In this document: one piece after another, positions 31,565 to 41,570 of the stretch
Layout: the number at the start of each line of letters is the position of its first letter
Numbering within the stretch: the first letter of the stretch is position 1
DNA from: Dysidea avara
Lineage: Eukaryota; Porifera; Demospongiae; Dictyoceratida; Dysideidae
Length of the DNA stretch: 64,000 bases
NCBI RefSeq assembly: GCF_963678975.1
Contig: NC_089276.1
Span: 31,884,368-31,948,367, forward strand
Direction: 5' to 3'
The notes under the pieces: generated by a model
Database searches by the model: none
Seen by the model: the letters and a program-made list of their open reading frames with translations, nothing else
Told to the model about the DNA's origin: nothing
Made by a program: the position numbers and the translations under genes

Positions 31565-33667
31565 TCACATTGCCATCAGGGAAGGGTTGAATTTGTGGGC
31601 AGCTAGAAGGAATGAACGTCGCTGTTCTCTGCTCTCAACTGTAAGCAAAATGATTTGATTTTTTGGTGTCTGTAGATGTGGCCTGGCAACACTCTGGGCA
31701 AGTGGCTCAGTAGATTTCTCTACCTCAGCAACTAACTTAATAAACTCATCTCTCTCTCCTTCAGTGTGCAGGTAGTAGCTAAGCGCATACGAAGCTTTTA
31801 ACACGTATCGACACTTCAATAGCTCTCTGATGGCGTCTTCAAAGAATGTGACATCCTGATTGCTCTTAGCTAAAGCTTTCAACCTGCTCATTTTATCTCC
31901 AGCCTTCTGAAGTATAGTTAGCTCATATTCTAGGCTCTGCACATGATTCTTGTAACGGTCGTAAACATGCTTGAAATAATGGCCATGTTTTTTCTTAGCC
32001 TCCTCCTTTGCTTTAGACTTAGCAGACTCCAACTGCTTATTAGCCAGTTTCTTCATGATAAACTTGTTGCATTCAAAGTACCCTCCGGTCAGTTTGCCAT
32101 GGAAGACCCATCGTCCCATACACATCCAGCAAAACTCATGTTTACACATATAGCAAGTCATGTGGTTACATCCATCATCCTTGAAGATTGGTGAGTTGCA
32201 GTTAGGACATGGCTTACAATTATCCCCCACCCAGACATCATCTGACACCCTCTCAGAAGCCCTCTGAATGCCATGTGTGTCATCTAGCTCAGCTATTTCT
32301 TTTTCCCACTCCGCCCACACCTCACAAGTGCACGGGTCATGTGCTGTCTTAGAGCAACTCCAGCAAAAGAAATGTCCTACCCCACAATCAACATTTTTGA
32401 AGTCAACTTTCTTCTCTGAGCTAGTACCAAATGCAGCTGCACCTTGAATGTCATTATTCTCTGCTGGGTTATTCACTGGGATTTGTACAGCACGTTCACA
32501 GCCAGGGTGGGGACACCACTTGATATCTGTCTTACCAGTGACAAACTTATCAAGACCAAACTTTTGATATTTCTGAAATATCTCCTCAGGTATGAGTGCC
32601 TTTATTACGGATATGGGCACCAACTCTGAACAGTCATATGCAGGACACTTCAGCTTGCTAACATTCCCAGTGTTAATCTTCTCCTTAAGATAATCCTCCC
32701 AGCACAGCTTGCAGACTACATGGCCACAAGGTACTGTGATCTTTTCTGTAACTACCTCAAAACACACTTCACATTCTAGTTCAGTGATGGACTTAAGACT
32801 CTCAGTGGGTGTGGCAGAAAATCTGTCAGCTAATTCAGGAGGGACCTCCACTCCAGCTTGATTAAACAACCCCACACAATCATCAACCCATCTCTCAATA
32901 ATAATCTGTGCTGACCATCCGTTAGCTTCTAACAAACTTTCAGCATGAACCCTGGAGAGACCGAGAGGCTCAGTTACTTGAGATATGATCTCCTCACGTA
33001 GTAATTTAAGGCGGTCTTCGTGACATGGCACATATGACTCCAGCGTAAGATTAACAGCCTTGTTGGCTAACTCTGCGGTGCTATTTTCATTAGATGTAAA
33101 CACCATTAATGGCTCCAGAATTGCAATAATGGCAGCTTTGTTTGGTGCATTTTGGGCGCAATCCATTGGAGTCTGTCCAGCAACATTTTTTTGCCCTAAT
33201 ATGAATCCATCATTGGCCACGAGGATCTCAACACATTTCACCAATCCTGAAGTGGCTGCTAAATGGAGTGGAGAATTCAAGGCACTGTCCATGTACGTTA
33301 GTCCAATAGTTTGCTTCTTCTTTTTACCACAATAGTCAATGGTTAAACTCAACATGGTAGCTCTTCTCTCACACTCAACAGGATCTTCAGCAGCATTAGT
33401 GCAGGTACAAATGAGATGTATGGCTGTTTGGGTCCTGCGGTTTGGAACAGTGGGATCACCACCTTGAAGTAGAAACTCCCCATAAATATCTCTTAGGCCT
33501 CTTTTGGCGGCGTAGTGGAGAGGAGTGTTGTGAGTTGGTGACAACGTATACATTTTATTAACATTAAGTTTCTTCAACTCAGGTGAGCTATGGTATAGTT
33601 GTAGTGCAGTTATTTCATCACCATTTCTTAATGCTTGTTGGAACTGGAGTGAAACAGCAGCCCCCAT
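31565..33667 (-). CDS. ANKIB1-like RBR E3 ubiquitin-protein ligase, copy 3 (short tail)
   Basis: Predicted 700 aa. Start MGAAVS; ankyrin repeats about 45-185; UBA-like about 220-262 with its own variant (TEPLGLSRVHAES); RING1 C299-C346 with the short spacing (ITVPCGH, no PSL); IBR about 385-449; RING2 with CPNCNSPIFKDDGCNHMTC, catalytic-type Cys about 500; Ariadne-like region. The protein ends at MAM-stop. Beyond the TGA the same frame still reads DDGQPAELEF, homologous to the tail of copies 4 and 5, so a nonsense change removed the acidic C-terminus. All zinc ligands remain. It is the most diverged of the five and probably an older duplicate. The start at 33667 follows the shared 3' splice site (CTTTGCATAG). 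Confidence 0.9.
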   Translation of the reverse strand: MGAAVSLQFQQALRNGDEITALQLYHSSPELKKLNVNKMYTLSPTHNTPLHYAAKRGLRDIYGEFLLQGGDPTVPNRRTQTAIHLICTCTNAAEDPVECERRATMLSLTIDYCGKKKKQTIGLTYMDSALNSPLHLAATSGLVKCVEILVANDGFILGQKNVAGQTPMDCAQNAPNKAAIIAILEPLMVFTSNENSTAELANKAVNLTLESYVPCHEDRLKLLREEIISQVTEPLGLSRVHAESLLEANGWSAQIIIERWVDDCVGLFNQAGVEVPPELADRFSATPTESLKSITELECEVCFEVVTEKITVPCGHVVCKLCWEDYLKEKINTGNVSKLKCPAYDCSELVPISVIKALIPEEIFQKYQKFGLDKFVTGKTDIKWCPHPGCERAVQIPVNNPAENNDIQGAAAFGTSSEKKVDFKNVDCGVGHFFCWSCSKTAHDPCTCEVWAEWEKEIAELDDTHGIQRASERVSDDVWVGDNCKPCPNCNSPIFKDDGCNHMTCYMCKHEFCWMCMGRWVFHGKLTGGYFECNKFIMKKLANKQLESAKSKAKEEAKKKHGHYFKHVYDRYKNHVQSLEYELTILQKAGDKMSRLKALAKSNQDVTFFEDAIRELLKCRYVLKASYALSYYLHTEGERDEFIKLVAEVEKSTEPLAQSVARPHLQTPKNQIILLTVESREQRRSFLLAAHKFNPSLMAM

Positions 33668-34010
33668 GTCAACTACAAGTTCTATGCAAAGAAAACACAC
33701 AAAGGTAATACAAGGAATTTCAAAATAAACCAATGGAGGTCAGCTACCGGCAGTTGCAGTTATACTTTTAGACCTTCAATTCCTACTTCAGTCATAAAGC
33801 TTGCTAATAGTATAGTCATGATTGAAGTAGGGCTGCAACATCCACTAGTATAGCTGCAAGAGCAGCCAACTTTTTGTTTTATTACTTTGTGTTTCTTATT
33901 ATACTTTAATTCAAAATTCCTATTTTAAAACTTTACGACTGGTGAACCTGTACATATGCACCGCATCATAGTACCAATAAAGTCCACCTCACCTGACTGT
34001 TAATAATTAT
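33668..34010. other. Upstream region of RBR copy 3
   Basis: The 3' splice site and about 40 bp are shared with other copies; similarity then stops. An inverted repeat (CCTACTTCA ... TGAAGTAGG) lies at about 33782-33828. First exon not found. Confidence 0.45.
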
Positions 34011-34285
34011 TAGGGCTGAAATGATCGTGGTTTTTTACTGAGTATTCGAGTACTCTCTAGAGTTAACAAATACTAGCTACCTTGTAGTTAAGCAGTTTAC
34101 AGCCTTTTCAAGTAACAACAGTGATATGCATGATGCATTTGCCATAGGGGTGTGACAAAATGAAGGCTATAGAGTTTGATTGGCATAATTTCTTGTCAAG
34201 AACACTAACATCAGTACAGTAATGTGAGGTGGATCATGTGATCTTAACAAGTACTCGAGTATTTGCAGTATTTGTTTCAGCCCTA
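34011..34285. mobile_element. Small hAT-like MITE with TAGGGCTGAAA ends
   Basis: Ends TAGGGCTGAAA and TTTCAGCCCTA, flanked by an 8-bp direct repeat matching at 7 of 8 positions (ATAATTAT / TTAATTAT). 275 bp, with internal inverted GAGTATTCGAGTACT-type motifs. Confidence 0.75.
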
Positions 34286-35638
34286 TTAATTATTGTATCC
34301 ATCTCACTTCCTTTATTTCAAAGCAGAAGTCTGGATTTCAAGGATTTCGATTTTGATAAGTACATAGCATATTTCAAAGTCTGGGTAGATAAACGGAAAT
34401 TTGTGTTAATAATTATTATAGCGGTACATGCATGCTTGCCAAAAACTAACTTTATTACTGATGAAATAGTCCCCACCCAGAGAGAAGATTGGGCTGGGGA
34501 GTCTCTAATAAGCCACCAGCTCAATTGCATCTATGTTAGAATAGCAGCATGCACAGTCTGCAACAAAGGCCATTCTGGATCAGCCGTTTACTGGCTTTTG
34601 GCACAGTAATAATACAGCTTAATCATTACCATCATTAATACTGAGCTGAGTGAATCACCAAAACTTTGAATCACGTATGAGGCAGGGAATTTATTTTATG
34701 AAAGACAACAGGACTTGGGAACATACTATATATCAAATGTAAATGTATGTAATAACTTTAGCAAGCTAACTTAATTTTATTGTAATTTTATACATTCAAT
34801 ATGTAAATGTAAGTTGTACGTATACTTTTTCTGGCTGTGGGCACCAGTTGCCCACAGACCTTTAATGCAGGCTTTGCCTGCATTAAAAAGCAGTTAAAAT
34901 AATAAAATATTTTAAAACTATTATTATTATTATTACTAGGACCGCGTCACATACAACCAAGTACATACACCAACGTGACAGCCCCCCAGTGAGGCTATTA
35001 GGTGGTGAATGCATTATCCCCAAATCAACTCAATATGTCACAGTAATGACAGATATAACACTATAGTGGCATCGTAACTAAAGGCCACCAGTAGCTAAGT
35101 GCCAGTACATCATTGGTGTGGTATAAATGGCACAGTGATGTGTACAAAGTATATGTATACAAAACATACAGGAGAGAACTATACATTATTGCAGTATTGT
35201 ATGCAGCAATACATTATAGGCAACATCACCATGCAGATAAAAATTATTAGCCAATATACAGCAATGCATATCAACATCAACTAGAGCTAAGTAAGGTTCA
35301 TCAGTGATGTAGCAATGGCACAGTGATGGGTGACACACCATAGTTATGCATACACAACTTTCAGGAGATAGCTACACAATGCTGTAGGCGTATGCAAGCC
35401 AGATGAACCAGATAAAGGAAGACAGCCAAGCCACTAGAGCCTAGTAGCTACGCCAGGTGAAGGCAAAAAAGATTAAGCACATATTGAATTGCCTGACACC
35501 AACACAAAGAAAGTTCGCCATGCCAGCTGCACAAGACAAAATTGTTTACTTGTATTTTATATGTAACTGTAAGCTTATTGTAAAGAGCGTGGCATATGTC
35601 AGTTTAATGTTTTCTTGTATTGTTTATTTACATGAATG
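34286..35638. other. Intergenic repeats and hairpins
   Basis: Two adjacent hairpins at about 34831-34895 (CTGTGGGCA...TGCCCACAG and TAATGCAGGC...GCCTGCATTA), a TTA trinucleotide run near 34919-34936, and an imperfect tandem duplication at about 35090-35400 (units share AATGGCACAGTGATG). A 126-codon frame at 34229-34609 overlaps the MITE and is not supported. Confidence 0.5.
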
Positions 35639-35998
35639 CAGGGCCGCCCAGAGAAATTAAGGGGCCCAGGGCAAAGAGTTAAAGTGGGGCCCTTGACCCA
35701 AGTTGTAAAGTGAAGACCAAAAAAAAAAAAAAAAAGGTCACAACCTTCAGGCAATGACAATAACTACCCATCACCAACCATATCTCCTTATCTGTAAGCT
35801 TGCTACACTGCTCCTCTGAAGAATACTGTGACTGCTCTATTAGAGTATTTAGATCTGACTGCTCTATTAGAGTATATCGATCTTTTAAACAGGTATTCAG
35901 GGGGCCCTTCATGAGGCCTCCTGGGGCCCCTTTCAGGCTGGGGCCCGGGGCAAAATGCCCCAGTTGCCCCCCCCCCCCCCCCCCTGTGGGCGGCCCTG
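35639..35998 (+). mobile_element. hAT-type MITE with CAGGGCCGCCC ends
   Basis: Starts CAGGGCCGCCC and ends GGGCGGCCCTG, with an exact 8-bp target duplication CATGAATG (35631-35638 and 35999-36006). It contains a poly-A run, two tandem copies of GACTGCTCTATTAGAGTAT near 35830-35877 and a run of about 18 C. Layout parallels the element at 23008-23383, so the two are related. Confidence 0.92.
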
Positions 35999-36061
35999 CA
36001 TGAATGAATCCACTGGCAGCTGGCATGGAGACTTGAGATGTTACAAACATAAAAACTTACT

Positions 36062-36123
36062 TGTAATCTTCTTGTTTACACAAGTGGCTTCTGTAATCTT
36101 CTTGTTTACACAAGTGGCTTCTG
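36062..36123. repeat. Tandem 31-bp duplication
   Basis: Two identical consecutive copies of a 31-bp unit beginning TGTAATCTTCTTGTTTACAC. Confidence 0.85.
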
Positions 36124-36423
36124 GCTCTCCTGCACGGGCATCACTAATCTTCTTCGCGCAATATGTAAGTAATTAAGCAAGGGTGTGGTACTGGGCGTTA
36201 TATAGAATTACACGTATGGTCAAGTCATCAGCACAAACAGGAGCGACGATTATACGTTTGTGCCTTCATTCACAGGCGAATCTATCCCCGGTTAGTTCAT
36301 GTCTCTAGGCCTCGTAGTTTTCTCAAACATTAATTATTTAATTATTTATTTAATTATTTATTTATTTATTACGTAATTTTAACCGCGTTTCGTATTATTC
36401 TTAGTACTTGGTTATATAATTAT

Positions 36424-38614
36424 TTAATGGACAATTAAAATACAAAATTGATTAATAGGCCAAAGGTCTTTGAGTCCAGTTTCTCTCCAATATTGGTCTA
36501 GTGAGTGTTTGAAAGAAGATATTGTTTTTGCCAGAACTACTTCGTCAGATAAGTCATTCCATTGTTGGATTATTCTAAAGTTGAAAAAGTGTTGACCAAT
36601 GCTTCTGCAAATTCTTTGTTTAAAAAGTTTCATTAGATGGCCCCTGGTAACACTGTCTTGTTGTAATGTAAAGATATCTTTTGGGTCAATTTGACAGTAT
36701 GAGTTTAGTATCTTAAACACTTCAATTAGATCTCCTCTTTGTCGTCTACAAAAACGTGAGTGCAAATCTAGTTCTTGAAGTCTACCTTCATAAGATAGTG
36801 TAGAGATAGATGGTATCAGCTTAGTAGCCCTTCTTTGAACCTTTTCTAGTACGTCAATGTCCTTTGCTAAATGAGGGCTCCAGATTGGGGCACAATACTC
36901 TAGGTGCGGTCGAACTAAAGTTTTGTACAGCAGTGTAAATGATGGTGCTGATCTATTCTTGAAACTACGCTTCAGTCTTCCCAATACTTGGTTAGCATTA
37001 CTTGCAATTTTGTGACAATGAAGACTTGAGCCCATGTCTGGTGTGATCCATACACCTAAATCTCTTTGTTCTGTTGTTAATTCTAGCTGACTATGAGCTC
37101 CTGAGGCCTGATCGTACAGGGTGTAGATGTTGTGGTTTCCTCTACCTAAGTGTATCACGGTGCACTTTAAAGTATTAAACTTCAGTAACCAAAGTCTTTA
37201 CCAGTTCGAGATAAAATTAAGGTCTTCCTGTAAAATATTGACATCTTGAGGTGTTTGGATAATTCTGTAAAGTTTAGAGTCATCAGCAAACATCTCTAGT
37301 GTACTTTGGAGTCCATCAGTTATGTCATTAACATACAGGATAAATAAAAGTGGGCCAAGCACTGACCCCTGTGGTACTCCACTTGTAACATTCACCCATC
37401 TAGAACTGCTACCATTAAGAACCACACGTTGTTGTCTACCAATCAAAAAGTTCTTTATCCATGTGAGAAGGTTGCCATTGATACCATAAGATTGTAGTTT
37501 ACTTATAAGCCGTAAATGTGGGACGGAGTCAAAGGCTTTGGAGTAGTCCAAATAGATAACGTCAACACCAAACCCAGAATCAACAGCAGCAGACCATTTT
37601 CTGTGACATTCTAGTAAGTTGGTAAAGCATGATTTATGTTTCACAAAGCCGTGCTGGTTTGGGTTGAGTACCCTGTGTAGGTCAAGAAAGTCCCACAGTT
37701 GTTCCCTTATTATTGATTCAATAAGCTTAACTACTTGTGACGTAAGACTTATTGGTCTGTAATTAGATGGTTGCAATCTACTGCCTTTTTTAAGAAGAGG
37801 TGTAACGTGAGCCTTCTTCCAAAGGTCTGGAAGTGTGCCAGAGTTCAATGATTGCTTTGTTAGTAAAAATAAAGGATTAGCTAAAGAGGCAGCACATGAT
37901 TTCAGAAAATGAGGATGTAAAGCATCAGGGCCAGGGGCCTTGTTTCCGTTCAAGGAAAGTAGTTTGTAAAATATTAATTCTTCTGATATGTTAATGTCTG
38001 ACAGTGTTTCAGAAATTCGGGTTGAAATGGCTGGAATATAACTTGACTCTTCTAAAGTAAAAGTGGACTTGAAAAAGCTATTTAACTCTTCAGCACCTTC
38101 TGCATCAGATAAAGTCATTGTACCATCAGGTTTTTGCAAATGAGTGATGTCTGATCGATTTTTTTGTTTGCTGTTTATGTAGCGATATAGCACTTTAGGA
38201 TGAGTCTGTGAAATTTGAATCAGTTTTGATTTATAACTAGATTGGGAAGATCTTATCATTGATTTGACTGTGTTTCTTTGTTGAGCATAGGTCTGATAGT
38301 CACTACTAGTCTTGGTGGTTTTCCACTTGTTGAATAATCTTTTCTTATTACAAACAGCAACTGATAATCTTTTGGACCACCAAGAAGGCTTAGCTTTGTT
38401 AGCTTTAGAAACTCTAGGAATGTAAATGTCAATAGCTGACGATACAGCTTGAACAAATAAATTGTAGTTATGGTCTATGTCATGACCTTCAAATCTTGAC
38501 GACCAGTCCATTTCTTTGAAGTAACTGTTCAGGGAATCATAATCCCCTCTAAAATAATTGTAGGACTTAGTCGTTTTACTCCGTTTGTGTATTGCTCCGC
38601 AACAAAGTTCCCAC
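36424..38614 (-). pseudogene. LINE reverse transcriptase, interrupted by an in-frame stop
   Basis: RT motifs in order on the minus strand: NGNKAPGPDALHPHFLK, NYRPISLTS, YLDYSKAFDSVPH, SGVPQGSVLGPLLF and the catalytic FADDSKLYR, followed by the post-catalytic region (VRPHLEYCAPIWSPH, VQRRATKLI). A TAA at 37198-37200 interrupts the frame just after the catalytic segment, and the same frame is open again at once, so it is a simple nonsense change. The upstream end is cut by the insertion at 38615. Confidence 0.88.
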
Positions 38615-39859
38615 CAGCGTTGAAACCGGGTCGGGTCATCCGGGTCATCCGGGTCACATTTTCTCCGGGTCATCCGGGTCTGACCCGGTTTACAATTTAT
38701 CCGGGTCTGACCCGGTTTACAATTTATCCGGGTCTGACCCGGATTGGATCACGTGAGAAACGAAATTGTTCGTTTGACGACGTGGAAACTTATAAACGCT
38801 ATCGCATAGCTATTTCGTGAGCCACGCCCACTTATCGCAATACCAACATACGTTCAGCCACGCTCATTTGTTAGTAAGTGTAGTATGTAGCACGAAATTG
38901 AGGGTATCTATGGTGAGGGGTAGCTATTGTCAGTAGGTAGGGTTTCCACTCAAAATAGAAAGATGCTTCATTTTGTTGTTTCTGGAGATTTTCACACAGA
39001 TTTACCTTTAAGTTAAAGCAAACAAGTGCTAATTTATTATTGGAATGTTTGCAGCAGTTGCTATCAGCACAATTTTAACATATGAAATATCCGAAAAATA
39101 GTCACGTGACCAAAAATCCCTTCACATAGGATTTCCACTGCAAAATAAGATGATGCCTCAGCCTTTTGCATTGTTTCTGATGATTTTCACACAGACTGAC
39201 CTTGAGATAAAACAAACAAGTGCTAATATATTATTAAACTGCCTATTGCTTTCAATACATCTATATCAGTGCAGTTTTAACTCTAAATCCACAAAAAGTG
39301 GTCACGTTGCCAACAATCCCATTACAGCTATAAAGGATGTGCTATAACACTACAAGAAGTCTTCATTATAAGGCAAGAAAATACACTAATAATTGTGACT
39401 TCGGTCACCTTTTTTCTAATAAGATGTCCAATTTAAAAAAATATGGTATTTTTGGTCACGTGACCACTTTTTATATGTTTTTGTGTGTTAAACTTATGCT
39501 GATACCCAATGCCACAAGCAATCCAATAATAAATTAGCACTTGTTTGCTTTATCTGAAAGGTCAGTCTGTATAAAAATCACCAGAAATAACAAAAGGAAG
39601 CGCCTTCCTATTTTGAGTTGGAAACCCTACAGTAGGTGAAGACCTTTTTTTTTTTTTTTTTTTTTTGGCCTTCAACCTACAGCTAGGCTGAAGTTGCAAT
39701 ATTTACTCAACACAAATCGAACGCTCAAAATGTAGACTTGTTCGCTCGCTCGAGACTAGCCAAAACACGTCTCGGCTTTAATTAATCCGGGTCACATCCG
39801 GGTCAAATCCGGGTCAGTGGGTCATCCGGGTCAGCAGTAGTGACCCGGTTTCAACGTTG
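38615..39859 (+). mobile_element. Non-autonomous hAT-type element inserted in the LINE
   Basis: Ends CAGCGTTGAAACCGGGTC and GACCCGGTTTCAACGTTG with an exact 8-bp target duplication GTTCCCAC (38607-38614 and 39860-39867). Both termini are packed with CCGGGTCA / TGACCCGG direct repeats, as expected of subterminal transposase-binding sites. The interior carries a nested fold-back element (38938-39629). No transposase. Confidence 0.92.
38938..39629. mobile_element. Fold-back element with TAGGGTTTCC ends, copy 1 (nested)
   Basis: Ends TAGGGTTTCCACTCAAAATAG and its inverse, with a 7-bp duplication CAGTAGG on both sides. Arms contain repeated TTTCTGGAGATTTTCACACAG-like segments and GTCACGTGAC palindromes. 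A second copy lies at 51926-52544. Confidence 0.8.
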
Positions 39860-39867
39860 GTTCCCAC

Positions 39868-40557
39868 ATCAAACAATCATGATCACTAGAGCCAAGTGGG
39901 GGTAGGTGAACAAGGTTAGCAACATTATCAGGGTCATTTGTTATTATTAAATCTAAAATAGAAGACTTTTGACTAGGATGGTGGCGGGTAGGTTGAGTGG
40001 TATGCTGGGATAAAAAAAGAGTCTTGCATTGCATCCAAAAACTTGGCTGAGAATGATGTAGGGCTACTGGAACAATAATGGTTGACCCATTCTATATCTG
40101 GGAGATTGAAGTCGCCAATAAGTAAAAGTTGATTGAAGCTTTGCTGAAGGGAGATGGTGTGAATTATGTCTAGGAGCTTAGAGCTGTTTAATTCAGTAGA
40201 GGAGGGTGATCTATAAACTAGTCCAACAAGCAGGGTGTTATTGGCAGGTAAAGAGATTAAGCACCACAATGATTCGTCAAAGTTGACTGTTTCAAGCTTT
40301 TGGCAAGGTGAGCATGTGAGTGATTTGTGGACGTATAGAAGGACTCCACCACCGCGAGAAGCAGATCGGTCATTTCGTAAGATGTTGTAGTTGTCTAGAT
40401 AGATTTCAGAGTCCTTAATACTACTGTCTAACCAGGTTTCAGTGATGCCAATGATATAGGGATTGTGTTGAGAAGCAAGTAACTGAAGTTCACTGAACTT
40501 GTTGAAAATACTCCTGGCATTTGTTTGTAAACAAAGGAGAGAGTCAAGGGTAGTCAC
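39868..40557 (-). pseudogene. LINE EEP endonuclease domain, frameshifted
   Basis: Minus-strand frame from 40557 reads LLCLQTNARSIFNKFSELQ, GITETWLDSS, GGGVLLYVH, VGLVYRSPSS and LLIGDFNLPDI, all typical of apurinic-like endonucleases of CR1/jockey LINEs. Near 40015 a homopolymer (AAAAAAA on the plus strand) marks a one-base shift; the C-terminal part (LDLIITNDPDNV, GSSDHDCL) continues in another frame until the hAT insertion. Confidence 0.85.
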
Positions 40558-40601
40558 AGATTCAGTGTTACAATTAGTTGAGGTTGTACCGGGGGAGAAT
40601 T

Positions 40602-41567
40602 TTACTCCTCCCTCCGGACAATCAGTCCGTTTTTTATCCGATAAAAATTTCCTTCCTTGTTCATGTCAACTAATTTGCTCCTAAGAAGTTTGTTATCTTT
40701 TTGCTGCTGTGGGGTAAGGTCAGGTGTAATGTAGATTTTACGAAAGCTACTTGGAGTAGAGTCATGACGTAAGTGAGTGCAGCAACGTAGAATAGCTGCT
40801 TTTTCTTTGTCAGAGTTGACGGTTACTTTTAGGAGCCTGCTTTTGTTGCCCTTATTTCCTAGTCGTAAAGCATTGTTAATTGTTGCTTTTACACCCAAAT
40901 GCTGAAAAATATCTGCAGTTTTCTTAATGCCTTGGTGCTTGCGGGATTCTGCATCATCCCCGGAGGCTTCTTCTAGGTTGTGGACTATCAAGTTAAGTTG
41001 TCGTTTACTTTTTTCCTTCTCTTCTGCAAGTACAGAGCTTAGAGCAGTTGAAATATCAGTAGAGCCCTTAACTGGGTGCTGAATAATGTTGGTATTTTGT
41101 TGCTGAGAGCCTTCAAAGTTGTCGTTGGTTTCCATTATTATTGGACCTTCTTGTGAAGCTGTTTTGGGCTTGAGACATTCTTTTGCCTGATTGACCACTT
41201 CTGTAAATTGATCAACAACTTCCTTTAAGCACAAACACACACTACTTTGAACAGCTTGGGATAAACTTTCAATTGTACAAGCTTGGCCAATAGCTTTGCT
41301 AACAAGTACATCACAGTATTGACAGAACCAGTGTATTTGGTTATACTCACCCACTGTTGTCATCACATTTTCTGGAATCTTTTCACAGGATGCGCACAAA
41401 TACATTTCACATTTTTCACACTGGATTAATTGATCAACAGCACTGGTGCATCTATCACAGTACAAGCTTTCCTCCTGTGAGTCGCCATCAGTCTTTCCTC
41501 CTTTCTTGGGGTACGGCTCAGCTGAACCTTTTGCCTTAGGGTTCTTATCCTTGTGCCCTTTTGGCAT
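40602..41567 (-). CDS. LINE ORF1 protein with PHD-like zinc finger
   Basis: 321 codons. A basic N-terminus is followed by a Cys-rich finger at about 36-86 (CDRCTSAVDQLIQCEKC, CASCEK, HWFCQYCD), a middle Gln/Glu-rich region, and an RRM-like part from about 190 (RQLNLIVHNLEEASG, SRLLKVTVNSDKEK). It resembles ORF1 nucleic-acid-binding proteins of CR1-type LINEs. The frame is open but belongs to a dead element, so expression is doubtful. Confidence 0.75.
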   Translation of the reverse strand: MPKGHKDKNPKAKGSAEPYPKKGGKTDGDSQEESLYCDRCTSAVDQLIQCEKCEMYLCASCEKIPENVMTTVGEYNQIHWFCQYCDVLVSKAIGQACTIESLSQAVQSSVCLCLKEVVDQFTEVVNQAKECLKPKTASQEGPIIMETNDNFEGSQQQNTNIIQHPVKGSTDISTALSSVLAEEKEKSKRQLNLIVHNLEEASGDDAESRKHQGIKKTADIFQHLGVKATINNALRLGNKGNKSRLLKVTVNSDKEKAAILRCCTHLRHDSTPSSFRKIYITPDLTPQQQKDNKLLRSKLVDMNKEGNFYRIKNGLIVRREE

Positions 41568-41570
41568 TGT

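Larger units (their letters stand above)
36330..41570 (-). mobile_element. Degenerate CR1/L2-type LINE, interrupted by a hAT-type element
   Basis: On the minus strand, 5' to 3': ORF1 with a PHD-like zinc finger (40602-41567), an endonuclease domain (from 40557), then after a 1.25-kb insertion the reverse transcriptase (38600 to 36424) and an ATTT-rich simple-repeat tail at 36330-36372. A zinc-finger ORF1, EEP endonuclease and simple-repeat tail fit the CR1/L2 group. Frameshift, nonsense codon and insertion make it inactive. The 5' end is not defined. Confidence 0.85.

Noticed and set aside
34229..34609. 126-codon plus-strand frame
   Set aside because: Its first part lies in a MITE; composition is unremarkable and no homology is recognised.
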